From NCBI GenBank assembly GCA_030680655.1, contig JAUXUZ010000396.1, positions 1 to 9,209 of the forward strand: a stretch of 9,209 bases of DNA. The letters are read 5' to 3'. The stretch is from Phycisphaerales bacterium (GTDB taxonomy: Bacteria > Planctomycetota > Phycisphaerae > Phycisphaerales > UBA1924). Under the pieces are notes generated by a model. It did not search any database and was not told where the DNA came from. It saw only the letters and a list, made by a program, of their open reading frames with translations. Each line of letters begins with the position of its first letter. Position 1 is the stretch's first letter. Shown piece after piece: positions 1-5,913 of the stretch. The translations under genes and the position numbers were made by a program.

Positions 1-825
1 CGCCTTCCCGGGCCGGGCACCCTCGCCGCCCAGCCAGAGCATCAGGTCCTTCACGTAGAAGAGCCCCACCATCTGGTCCAGGCTCTCCTCGTACACGGGG
101 ATCCGCGAGTGCCGCACTTCACGCACCTCACGGATGAGCCGCCCGAGGTCGTCGGTCAGCTCGATCGCCTCGATGTCCGTCCGCGGCGTCATGATCTGCT
201 GAACGGTGAGGTCGCCAAAGCGCATCACGCCCTCGAGCATGTCCGCCTCGTCGCCCGGCAGCGCGCCCGTCGCCTCCGCCTCCTCCACCACCTGCAGGAT
301 GTCCTGCTCCGCCTGCTCGCTGTCGTTCTTCTTCTCTACGCCCACCAGCCGGCGCACGACCTCGTCGATACCGCGGGCAACCGATCGCAGCGGCGACGTG
401 AGCAGCGCCAGGGCACGCACGGGCGTTGCCCCCCAGAGCAACAGCGACTCGGCCGCGTACGTGGAGAGTGCGCCGGCGACGACGATCGATCCCAGCCACA
501 GCAGCGCCGCGGCCACCGCCAGGCCCATGGCGAAGTGGAACAACTCCGGTTTGGCGTCGCCGAACAGGGCGGCCATCCACCAGACCGACGCGCCGTACGC
601 CACCGCGTCAAACAGCAGTCTCGCCAGCAGCAGCGCCCGCGAGTGCCCGATCGGATCGTCCAGGATCGCTTCGACCGTCCGTGGCAGCTTCTTCAGACCC
701 TTCCGCTGGGCGAGTTGTTCTGCCTCGGCGTTGGTCGCGGCGCGCACCGACATCGCCAGCGCCCCAAGCGCCGCCGATCCGATCACACCGCCCACGCCGA
801 TCCAGCCCGCCAGCACTGCGCTCAC
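1..825 (-). CDS. CNNM/CBS-domain membrane protein, CorC/HlyC (hemolysin C-like) family, 3' end outside window
   Basis: Reading 825 to 1 gives 275 uninterrupted codons with no stop before the window edge, so the C-terminus is missing. Hydrophobic segments lie at about residues 3-26, 64-89 and 96-131, as in the CNNM (DUF21) transmembrane domain. A cytosolic linker follows, then the start of a CBS pair: EAEATGALPGDEADMLEGVM at about 182-201, then FGDLTVQQIMTPRTDIEAI, the hallmark of CorC/YbeX/TlyC-type proteins, and a first CBS motif around RHSRIPVYEESLDQMVGLFY (239-258). Members of this family are linked to Mg2+/Co2+ homeostasis; the exact substrate here is unknown. The start is GTG at 825, sharing GTGA with the ybeY stop. 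A GGGGGGTGA purine run just upstream can serve as ribosome binding site, so translational coupling to ybeY is likely. The family call is firm; the transport role is inference. Confidence 0.88.
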   Translation of the reverse strand, partial: MSAVLAGWIGVGGVIGSAALGALAMSVRAATNAEAEQLAQRKGLKKLPRTVEAILDDPIGHSRALLLARLLFDAVAYGASVWWMAALFGDAKPELFHFAMGLAVAAALLWLGSIVVAGALSTYAAESLLLWGATPVRALALLTSPLRSVARGIDEVVRRLVGVEKKNDSEQAEQDILQVVEEAEATGALPGDEADMLEGVMRFGDLTVQQIMTPRTDIEAIELTDDLGRLIREVREVRHSRIPVYEESLDQMVGLFYVKDLMLWLGGEGARPGKA

Positions 826-1388
826 CGTTCACCCCCCGTTTCAGGTCCAGCCCCGGGCGCGCCCCGCGGCTGCGTCGCGAACGTGGCCCCGACCCCCAGT
901 GATTCCATGACCCGGTCTTCCTCCGCGTGCATCCGGGCGTACCCCGCGTCGTCGTGGTCGTCGTGCCCCAGGCAGTGGAGCACCCCGTGCACCGCGTAGA
1001 GCAGCAACTCGCGCCGGGCCGCGTGCCCGCGGCTGGCCCCTTGCCGGTGGGCCTCATCAAGGCAGAGCAACAGGTCGGCTTCGACGACACCCCTGGCGGC
1101 CATGCCGTCCTCAGGATCGGTCAGATCGAACGTGATGACGTCCGTTGTGCCCTCTGCTCCGCAGAACTCCTCGTGCGCCTGCGCCATCTCGGCATCACCC
1201 ACCACGCGCGCTGAGATCGAGCCCGTCACCTTCAAGACGCCCCCAGCCCGCGTGACATGCTCGTGCAGCCAGGCCAGGTCGCCAGCCGGCAGCCGGCTGG
1301 TTCCATCTGCAACATCCACGGTCAGGCCGGCCGGCAGGTCCGGGTCCGACCGTTCTGAGTCTCGAGATGGTGCACCTTCGTTTGGCAT
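822..1388 (-). CDS. ybeY: Endoribonuclease YbeY, 16S rRNA 3'-end maturation and ribosome quality control
   Basis: A 188-residue protein of the YbeY (UPF0054) family, a single-strand-specific zinc metalloendoribonuclease needed for 16S rRNA 3' processing and 70S quality control. The substrate-strand motif TTDVITFDL is at 81-89. The metal site HGVLHCLGHDDHDD is at 134-147 and resembles the family signature HGxLHLxGYDH. His134 and His138 fit exactly; the third ligand is probably His145, one residue later than in E. coli because of an extra Asp (GHDDH). A variable N-terminus (1-20) and a 24-residue Gly/Pro-rich tail flank the core. The ATG at 1388 is the only good start; no strong Shine-Dalgarno is seen, although TAGGAT at 1410-1405 could be a -10 element with a short leader. 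The gene overlaps the downstream CNNM/CBS gene by 4 bp, a widely conserved pairing. The usual upstream phoH is absent from this window. Confidence 0.93.
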   Translation of the reverse strand: MPNEGAPSRDSERSDPDLPAGLTVDVADGTSRLPAGDLAWLHEHVTRAGGVLKVTGSISARVVGDAEMAQAHEEFCGAEGTTDVITFDLTDPEDGMAARGVVEADLLLCLDEAHRQGASRGHAARRELLLYAVHGVLHCLGHDDHDDAGYARMHAEEDRVMESLGVGATFATQPRGAPGAGPETGGER

Positions 1389-1412
1389 GGAATGGTCAGC
1401 GTTGATCCTATC

Positions 1413-1472
1413 TCACCAGAGGCCTCCCGCCAGCAAACCCGCGGCAATAAGCCAAACAAATACCAGATACAT
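1413..1472 (-). CDS. Candidate 19-residue hydrophobic micropeptide upstream of ybeY
   Basis: The intergenic stretch between the lipid kinase and ybeY contains a 20-codon ORF, ATG at 1472 to TGA at 1413. It encodes MYLVFVWLIAAGLLAGGLW, exactly one transmembrane helix's worth of hydrophobic residues with aromatic ends. An in-frame TGA lies nine codons upstream, so it is not the end of a longer gene in that frame. AGGGG lies about 13 nt before the ATG, which is rather far for a Shine-Dalgarno. Its stop is 24 nt before the ybeY ATG, so it could be a translated leader or a small membrane protein. A chance ORF this short is easy to obtain; only the unbroken hydrophobicity makes it notable. No function is proposed. 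Confidence 0.3.
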   Translation of the reverse strand: MYLVFVWLIAAGLLAGGLW

Positions 1473-1517
1473 ATTCCGGATGCGCCCCTGCAGAGACGAT
1501 CAGGAGCGACTGTTGCG

Positions 1518-2435
1518 TTATCGGACGTCAATAACGAGAAGTGGCACGCGGTCGATCGAGAACTCCAGACGCGCTGCGGTGCCGCCGATCGCGGCCGCTT
1601 CACCGTCGAGCTGCAGCCTCGCACTCGGTTCGATAGCAACGGCCATGCGCGCTGCGCGCGCTCGAACGACGTCGCCGCCGCCGCACCGCAGCCGCAGGCG
1701 GACCAGAGCCGCCAGCGCATCGACTGCTGTCTCCGCGGGGATAAAGCAGGCGTCAAGCAACCCGTCGCCGGGATTGGCCTCGGGGCAGGGGTCGATCCGC
1801 AGGGCGTACTGGCGGCAGTTTGCGACAACGAGCATGCCCCGCCCGTCGATCACCGGCCTTGGGTCACCCTCGCACCACACCCGCACGCGCGAGACGGCTG
1901 GGCCGGCGAGTTCTTCGACGATCGGCATGGCGTACGCGCGGTGCCCAACCGCCCTGGTGCGGCACGCGTGCAGGCGGTGCACCACGCCCGCGTCTGGTCC
2001 GACCGAAGCCATCAGCAGGAACGGCCGCGAAGGCAAAGGACTTGATGCGTGGCCCGCGCCGCTCCAACCGCACCGCCCAACATCGCAGGTGGTGGTGCGT
2101 CCACGCTGCAGGGCTCGTGCGAGCCGGGCCGGGTTCGCGTCCATCCCAAACTCACGGGCGAACAGGTTCTCGTTTCCCGCCGGGAGGTGGTAGATCGGCA
2201 CCGCGGCCGCGGCGCAGGCCGGCGCAACACTCAGCACCGTTCCGTCACCCCCCGCGACCACCGTGGCGTCAGCTCCGATAATCGCTGCCTCCAGGTCCAC
2301 CGGCGGGTACCCTCTGCCGACATTGATCTGTTCAACCGTTGCGCCCAACCCCTTGAGTGCACCGGCTGCTGCACCCGCGACCGCCCCCCCTCGACCGAAC
2401 CCCGACCCCTGATTGGCGACAAGCACCACACGCAC
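1518..2435 (-). CDS. Diacylglycerol kinase-family (YegS/DAGK catalytic domain) lipid kinase
   Basis: About 305 residues with the full layout of the DAGK_cat/YegS/BmrU family, which phosphorylates diacylglycerol or related lipids with ATP at the inner membrane. Visible motifs: an N-terminal beta strand and phosphate loop RVVLVANQGSG (2-12, family NPxSG); the nucleotide loop GGDGT (62-66); LPAGNENLFAREFGM (84-98), a variant of the family's PxGTxNDFAR; LVVANCRQYALRIDPCPEA followed by GDGLLDACFI in the C-terminal beta-domain; and a final LDGE. The reading frame is open to GTG 2495, adding 20 Arg/Gly-rich residues. GTG 2435 is preferred because the fold starts directly after it and a TACGCT box sits 6 nt upstream; neither start has a clear Shine-Dalgarno. 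The gene is divergent from the secreted transglutaminase-like gene and lies upstream of ybeY. Lipid substrate cannot be told from sequence. Confidence 0.87.
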   Translation of the reverse strand: MRVVLVANQGSGFGRGGAVAGAAAGALKGLGATVEQINVGRGYPPVDLEAAIIGADATVVAGGDGTVLSVAPACAAAAVPIYHLPAGNENLFAREFGMDANPARLARALQRGRTTTCDVGRCGWSGAGHASSPLPSRPFLLMASVGPDAGVVHRLHACRTRAVGHRAYAMPIVEELAGPAVSRVRVWCEGDPRPVIDGRGMLVVANCRQYALRIDPCPEANPGDGLLDACFIPAETAVDALAALVRLRLRCGGGDVVRARAARMAVAIEPSARLQLDGEAAAIGGTAARLEFSIDRVPLLVIDVR

Positions 2436-2441
2436 GCGACG

Positions 2442-2447
2442 AGCGTA
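2442..2447 (-). promoter_or_regulatory. -10-like TACGCT box, possible leaderless start of the lipid kinase
   Basis: Read on the minus strand, GATACGCTC is followed by the GTG at 2435, with 6 nt between TACGCT and GTG. The same 9-mer sits at the same distance from the start of upp. TANNNT at this spacing would put the transcription start at or next to the start codon. No convincing -35 element was found. Confidence 0.35.
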
Positions 2448-2537
2448 TCGCCCCCGCGATCGACCCGAACCCTCGCCCCGGCCCGTCAATCGCACGGCGA
2501 GGGGGCGTTTCGGGGAACCGGTGAAGCCCGCGGGCGT

Positions 2538-2543
2538 TAGACT
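2538..2543 (+). promoter_or_regulatory. -10-like TAGACT box, possible leaderless start of the transglutaminase-like gene
   Basis: TAGACT ends 5 nt before ATG 2549, and there is no Shine-Dalgarno in between. It matches TATAAT at 4 of 6 positions. The geometry fits a leaderless mRNA beginning at the A of ATG. No good -35 element is visible about 17 bp upstream. Confidence 0.35.
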
Positions 2544-2548
2544 TGAGC

Positions 2549-4450
2549 ATGCACCGCGCTGCCACCCTCCTCTTTGCCGCGACGACCATCACCGTGGCGG
2601 GCTTTGCAGCGCAGCCCGCGCCAACGCCCGCGGTTGCGCCGCCAACGCAGCCCGCCGGATCAACCCCCGCAAAGCCGTTCGACGCGCTCACGCTCCGGCT
2701 GCGTGCAACACTCGATCAGGCCGCGGCGGGTGGTGACTTCGCCGCGGCGGCGGCCACCGTCGGCGGCCTCTGGGATTGGACGTGCGTGAACGTTCCCGCC
2801 GATCAGCCCGAGGTCATCCTTGAGGTCGCCTCGGCGCAGCGGATGATGGGGCACCTGGCGAAGTACACCGGTGACAGGAAGGCGCTGCTGGCGTTCCTCC
2901 GCGCATCGCCGCGCCTGGCCAACGCGCTGGCGTTCCAGATCTCCGGCAACGACGCCGACGAACCCGCAGGCGCGCTCGCGGTGCTCGACACGCTGCGGGC
3001 AAAGTTCCCGGCTGCGCAGCTCGAGTCGTTCGCCAACCTCACCGCGGCGATCTGCGTGGTCTACGACAAGCCCGTCGTCAAGCAGGTCAACGAGAACAAG
3101 GGTGAGGGCGTTTCCGCGGCCGAGGCCTTTCAGTTCTACACAACGTTCGAGTCGCGCATGGTCTTCCCGCCGCGCACCATGCCCGTCGAGCTGCTGGTGT
3201 ACACGGTCGATCCGGGCGCGAAGCTCGACGAGCTTGCCTGGGCGCTCAACCGCTACGGCGGCCAGCGTGACGTGGCGCCGCGGTACTCAGAGATCAGCTA
3301 CGACAACGACCACTTCAAGCGGGGCAAAGAGAAGAAGGTGACCACCGAGGGGTTCAACCTCTTCAACATCAAGAAGTACGGCGGGATCTGCGCCGATCAG
3401 GCACACTTCTCAAGCACCGTCGGCAAGGCGATCGGCGTGCCCGCGGCCGTCGCCGCCGGCCAGGGGAGCGGCGTGGCCCACGCGTGGCTCGGTTACCTGA
3501 AGAAGCAGGGCCGGCGCGTGGAGTGGAACTTCGACGCCGGACGCTACAACGAGTACGAGGACATCCGCGGCACCGTGACCGACCCGCAGACGGGGGCGCA
3601 GATGCCCGACGGGACGCTCGCGCTCACCGCCGAATCGATCGACGTTCCCGACGCGGCGCGCCAGGCGTCAACGGCCTTTGTTGACGCGGCGCTTCGCCTC
3701 CGCAAGATCACGGGAATACCGGCGCCGATGGGAATCGAGATCGCCGCCAAGCTCGCGGCGCGCTCGGGCAGCGCAGACGATCGCCTCGCACTCCTCCAGG
3801 CGGGGCTGACACTCTACAGCGCTAACCACAGCGCGTGGAACACGCTGCGGGCGATGGCCTCGGCCAAGGAGCTCAGCCTTGAGCAGAAGAAGGCGTGGGC
3901 CGCGTCGCTCCAGCGCCTCTGCGGCGAGCGCTACCCCGACTTCACCCTCGCGGTGCTGATCCCCATGGTTTCGACAATCGATGATGTAGCGCAGCAGGGG
4001 GCGATGTGGGAAGCGATCTACAAAGGCCTGCGATTCTCGCGCCCAGACCTGGCGGCCGAGGTGCTGATCGAAGAGGGCAAGATGTGGGACAAGGCCGATG
4101 CGCCCGACAAGGCGTACAACTGCTTCACGTCGGCGGCTTACCAGTTTATCTCCAAGAGCCCCGCCTCGGTCGAGGCGCTGGAGCGGTGCGAGACCATGCT
4201 CCAGAAGCGCCACGCACAGGGGGAGGTGCTGACGATCTACGCCAACGCCTGGAAGCGCCTCGCCAAGCCCAAAGACATGGCCCGCGAGTTCCTCGCCCAG
4301 AGCAACTGGCACCGTGTCGGCACCCGCTACGCCGAACTGCTCGATGCCGACGGCCAGGGACGCAAGGCCGAGCAGGTTCGCAAGGCCCTCGGCGAGGACC
4401 AGCAGTCGATCGATCGCCGCGACCGGCAGCAGCAGAAGGACGGGCGATAG
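2549..4450 (+). CDS. Secreted transglutaminase-like (Cys-His-Asp) protein with helical repeat C-terminus
   Basis: A 633-residue protein starting at ATG 2549; an in-frame TTG two codons earlier is less likely. The N-terminus MHRAATLLFAATTITVAGFA is a signal peptide with probable cleavage near residue 20, followed by a Pro/Ala-rich linker (about 23-43). The core resembles the transglutaminase/papain-like fold: Cys281 in KKYGGICADQAHF with a helix after it, His311 in GSGVAHAWLGYL, and Asp329 in VEWNFDAGRY, in the right order and spacing for a catalytic triad. Before it lies a long helical region, and after about residue 375 comes a helical, TPR-like half (for example APDKAYNCFTSAAYQF). Such domains act as peptidases or transamidases, or are inactive binding folds; the substrate is unknown. 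It stands alone on the plus strand, divergent from the lipid kinase. The triad is read by eye, so the domain call is good but activity is not shown. Confidence 0.75.
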   Translation: MHRAATLLFAATTITVAGFAAQPAPTPAVAPPTQPAGSTPAKPFDALTLRLRATLDQAAAGGDFAAAAATVGGLWDWTCVNVPADQPEVILEVASAQRMMGHLAKYTGDRKALLAFLRASPRLANALAFQISGNDADEPAGALAVLDTLRAKFPAAQLESFANLTAAICVVYDKPVVKQVNENKGEGVSAAEAFQFYTTFESRMVFPPRTMPVELLVYTVDPGAKLDELAWALNRYGGQRDVAPRYSEISYDNDHFKRGKEKKVTTEGFNLFNIKKYGGICADQAHFSSTVGKAIGVPAAVAAGQGSGVAHAWLGYLKKQGRRVEWNFDAGRYNEYEDIRGTVTDPQTGAQMPDGTLALTAESIDVPDAARQASTAFVDAALRLRKITGIPAPMGIEIAAKLAARSGSADDRLALLQAGLTLYSANHSAWNTLRAMASAKELSLEQKKAWAASLQRLCGERYPDFTLAVLIPMVSTIDDVAQQGAMWEAIYKGLRFSRPDLAAEVLIEEGKMWDKADAPDKAYNCFTSAAYQFISKSPASVEALERCETMLQKRHAQGEVLTIYANAWKRLAKPKDMAREFLAQSNWHRVGTRYAELLDADGQGRKAEQVRKALGEDQQSIDRRDRQQQKDGR

Positions 4451-4477
4451 GTAGCGGCCGTACGGCCCGCTTCTCCA

Positions 4478-4504
4478 CCCCCCTCCCCCTCCCCCTCCCC
4501 CCCC
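4478..4504 (+). other. C6-T-C5-T-C5-T-C8 tract: i-motif here, G-quadruplex on the opposite strand
   Basis: Twenty-seven bases consisting only of C with three single T interruptions, beginning 27 nt after the stop of the transglutaminase-like gene. The minus strand carries four runs of 5-8 G separated by single A, an ideal short-loop parallel G-quadruplex. The plus-strand transcript is C-rich and G-poor here, the composition preferred by Rho (rut sites). It could therefore end transcription of the upstream gene, or insulate the next one. Function is inferred. Confidence 0.6.
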
Positions 4505-4583
4505 GGCCGCCCAGTGCACCGGCGAGCGCCACACGATGTGGGGTGGTCGGGTGAGAGAGAGGGCAGGTTTTGGTGTCGGGGCC

Positions 4584-4611
4584 TTGCAATTCTCCAGATT
4601 TACAGTAGATT
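4584..4611 (+). promoter_or_regulatory. Promoter candidate for the first PEP-CTERM-like gene
   Basis: TTGCAA (4584-4589) and TAGATT (4606-4611) are separated by 16 bp and lie in a locally AT-rich patch of an otherwise GC-rich gap. Each hexamer matches the sigma70 consensus at 4 of 6 positions. It would give a leader of about 65 nt, in which GGCGC/GCGCC (4635-4650, 6-nt loop) can form a small hairpin. The match is weak and read by eye. Confidence 0.35.
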
Positions 4612-4670
4612 TGGACCTGTGAAGCGGCTTCCGCGGCGCTCGGTTGCGCCGGCGGGCAGGCCGCAATTTG

Positions 4671-4683
4671 AGGAGAGAGAGAA
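4671..4683 (+). promoter_or_regulatory. Strong Shine-Dalgarno with a (GA)5 run before ATG 4684
   Basis: AGGAG at 4671-4675 is 8 nt from the ATG, so it fixes the start. The spacer continues as GA repeats (g4673-a4682). Several overlapping purine registers are available for ribosome binding. This is a strong contrast with the Shine-Dalgarno-less genes in the window. Confidence 0.75.
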
Positions 4684-5511
4684 ATGAACCGCAAGGTGAT
4701 TGTGTTGCTGTGTGCCTGTGCATGCGGCGTTCCCGCGTTCGGCCAGACAGCCACCGTCGACGGCGCCCGCGACGGCGCGTACGGAGCCTCGTACTGGGAC
4801 CAGAACACCCAGACCGGCTTCGGCGACAATTCAAACGAGATCGACAACCTGTACTCGATGAACAACCTGAGCACGCTCTTTCTGTTCCTGGGCGGCAACC
4901 AGGTGGCGGGGAACAACCTCGACGTGTTCATCAGCAGTGGGGCCGCCGGCCAGAACACGCTCGCGAACTTCTCAAACGGTGCGTTCAACGGGGCCCAGTT
5001 CGACAGCGGGTTCAGCGCCACGCACTACATCACCGCGAACTACTCGGGCGGCGCATGGTACGTGGACATCGCCGTTTACAACGCCGGCACCAACAGCTGG
5101 GCGGGGTCGTACGCCGGCAACTTCTTCAGCGGCACGTGGTACGCCAACGGTGGCTCGGGCATCGCCGCTGCGCACAACAACGCCAACACTGCCGGCGTCA
5201 CCGGTGGGAGCGGCCCCTCTTCGGGCGCGGGCGTCACCACCGGCGCCGAGTTCGCGCTCCCGTTTGCTTGGCTAGGGATCACGGCCTCGAGCACCCCCGC
5301 GATCGCGGGGTACATCACCAACGGTGCCCGGTCGTTCACGTCGAACCAGTTCATCGGTGGCATCAACCCGCCCCAGGGGAACCTCGGTGGCGGCCCCAAT
5401 GTGAATATGGAGAACCTTGGCGGCACCCAGCACGTCGTTGTCCCGACCCCGGGCGCGGCCGTGCTCATGGGTGTCGGAATTGTCGCGGCCTCGCGCCGCC
5501 GTCGCGTTTGA
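4684..5511 (+). CDS. PEP-CTERM-like sorted surface protein, paralog 1
   Basis: 275 residues. Signal peptide MNRKVIVLLCACACGVPAFG (cleavage near residue 20), a Gly/Asn-rich beta-type body, and a C-terminal sorting tail: VPTPG at 253-257, a hydrophobic stretch AAVLMGVGIVAAS, then RRRRV. This is the PEP-CTERM arrangement (normally VPEPS/VPEPA), which in known systems is processed by an exosortase at the inner membrane; no exosortase is in the window. The body opens with VDGARDGAYG and QTGFGDN, then LFLFLGGN, motifs suggesting a DOMON/CBM9-like beta sandwich; that fold assignment is inference. It shares DG-RDG-Y, QTGFGDN, GGN, YAGN, GVTGGSG, AWLG, SNQF-GG and QGNLG in order with the next gene, so the two arose by duplication. 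Function beyond an exported, probably extracellular or envelope-attached protein is unknown. The start is secured by the Shine-Dalgarno at 4671. Confidence 0.83.
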   Translation: MNRKVIVLLCACACGVPAFGQTATVDGARDGAYGASYWDQNTQTGFGDNSNEIDNLYSMNNLSTLFLFLGGNQVAGNNLDVFISSGAAGQNTLANFSNGAFNGAQFDSGFSATHYITANYSGGAWYVDIAVYNAGTNSWAGSYAGNFFSGTWYANGGSGIAAAHNNANTAGVTGGSGPSSGAGVTTGAEFALPFAWLGITASSTPAIAGYITNGARSFTSNQFIGGINPPQGNLGGGPNVNMENLGGTQHVVVPTPGAAVLMGVGIVAASRRRRV

Positions 5512-5539
5512 CCTTGCATCGGGCCCTCTCGCCCATTCG

Positions 5540-5571
5540 CCCCGGTCTGCTGACCGCGAACCGGGGTCTTG
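5540..5571 (+). terminator. Weak terminator candidate after paralog 1
   Basis: CCCCGGT (5540-5546) pairs perfectly with ACCGGGG (5560-5566) around a 13-nt loop, followed by TCTTGTT. An alternative stem, CGGTC (5543-5547) with GACCG (5552-5556) and a TGCT loop, excludes the first. The U-tract is poor, so termination would be partial or Rho-assisted. Confidence 0.4.
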
Positions 5572-5686
5572 TTCCCGCGCAGACCCGGAAGACCGTACTT
5601 TGGGGGATCGAGCAACCTGACCCGGTGGCTCGCAGTCGGACGGGCAGAATGTAATCGATTTCATCGGTGGTTTACGGGGTTTTTCC

Positions 5687-5714
5687 TTGACGTGCTGTTC
5701 CTGCGCTGTATGTT
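5687..5714 (+). promoter_or_regulatory. Promoter candidate for PEP-CTERM-like paralog 2
   Basis: TTGACG (5687-5692, 5 of 6 matches to TTGACA) and TATGTT (5709-5714, 4 of 6 matches to TATAAT) are 16 bp apart, just after a T-run. This is the best sigma70-like promoter in the window. It predicts a start near 5721 and a leader of about 190 nt before ATG 5914. Confidence 0.5.
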
Positions 5715-5759
5715 GAAATCGCTCTCGGTGTATCTGTCGGGTCCGCCGTGAGCGTCGGG

Positions 5760-5793
5760 CAGTTGTGCGATCGGTGTACTCGCGTCACAACTG
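5760..5793 (+). repeat. 8-bp inverted repeat in the leader of paralog 2
   Basis: CAGTTGTG (5760-5767) and CACAACTG (5786-5793) are perfect inverted copies with an 18-nt spacer. They lie about 40-70 nt downstream of the predicted transcription start. They could form an RNA stem-loop or an operator for a dimeric regulator; sequence alone does not decide. Confidence 0.45.
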
Positions 5794-5881
5794 GACGATC
5801 AACTTTGCGTTTTTCGATCGGGTGCCGTTTTCGTGGCCGGGGTTTTGTGACTCCGGAGGCAGTGCCCGTCGTGGAGTGGAG

Positions 5882-5906
5882 CCGGCTGACCGCCGGACCA
5901 AGGGAG
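5882..5906 (+). promoter_or_regulatory. Hairpin plus Shine-Dalgarno before ATG 5914
   Basis: CCGGC (5882-5886) pairs with GCCGG (5892-5896) over a TGACC loop, ending 4 nt before AGGGAG (5901-5906). The latter is 7 nt from ATG 5914 and fixes that start. The hairpin leaves the ribosome binding site exposed, so it may act as a standby or stability structure. Confidence 0.5.
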
Positions 5907-5913
5907 ATTTCAG

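Larger units (their letters stand above)
5512..5913. other. 402-bp gap between the two PEP-CTERM-like paralogs
   Basis: No credible gene was found. The stretch holds, in order, a hairpin after the first paralog (5540-5566), a promoter candidate (5687-5714), an 8-bp inverted repeat (5760-5793), two copies of CGATCGG (5768-5774 and 5815-5821), a hairpin (5882-5896) and the Shine-Dalgarno of the second paralog (5901-5906). It is less GC-rich than the neighbouring genes, with T-runs around 5671-5690 and 5804-5815. Each paralog therefore probably has its own promoter. Confidence 0.6.

Noticed and set aside
109..999. 296-codon plus-strand frame over the CNNM/CBS gene and the ybeY end
   Set aside because: Arg/His-rich shadow. 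The minus-strand frame gives a recognisable membrane plus CBS protein.
1102..2193. 363-codon open frame on the plus strand across ybeY and the lipid kinase
   Set aside because: It runs antisense to two genes with clear family motifs; its Ser/Arg/Pro/Ala composition is typical of a GC-rich shadow.
2436..2495. Upstream GTG (2495) as the start of the lipid kinase
   Set aside because: It adds 20 Arg/Gly-rich residues before the first beta strand, has no Shine-Dalgarno, and would leave only about 50 bp for two divergent promoters. It cannot be fully excluded.
4456..4467. 12-bp palindrome GGCCGTACGGCC just after the transglutaminase-like stop
   Set aside because: The 4-bp stem with a self-complementary loop and no T-run is too weak for an intrinsic terminator; such GC palindromes are common by chance here.
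3668..4834. 388-codon open frame on the minus strand opposite the transglutaminase-like gene
   Set aside because: It covers the 3' part of a convincing gene and the intergenic C-tract, encodes a Gly run from that tract, and shows no domain. Long antisense frames are expected at this GC content.
5569..5751. 60-codon frame in the gap between the paralogs
   Set aside because: Runs through the best promoter candidate, no ribosome binding site, and no recognisable features.
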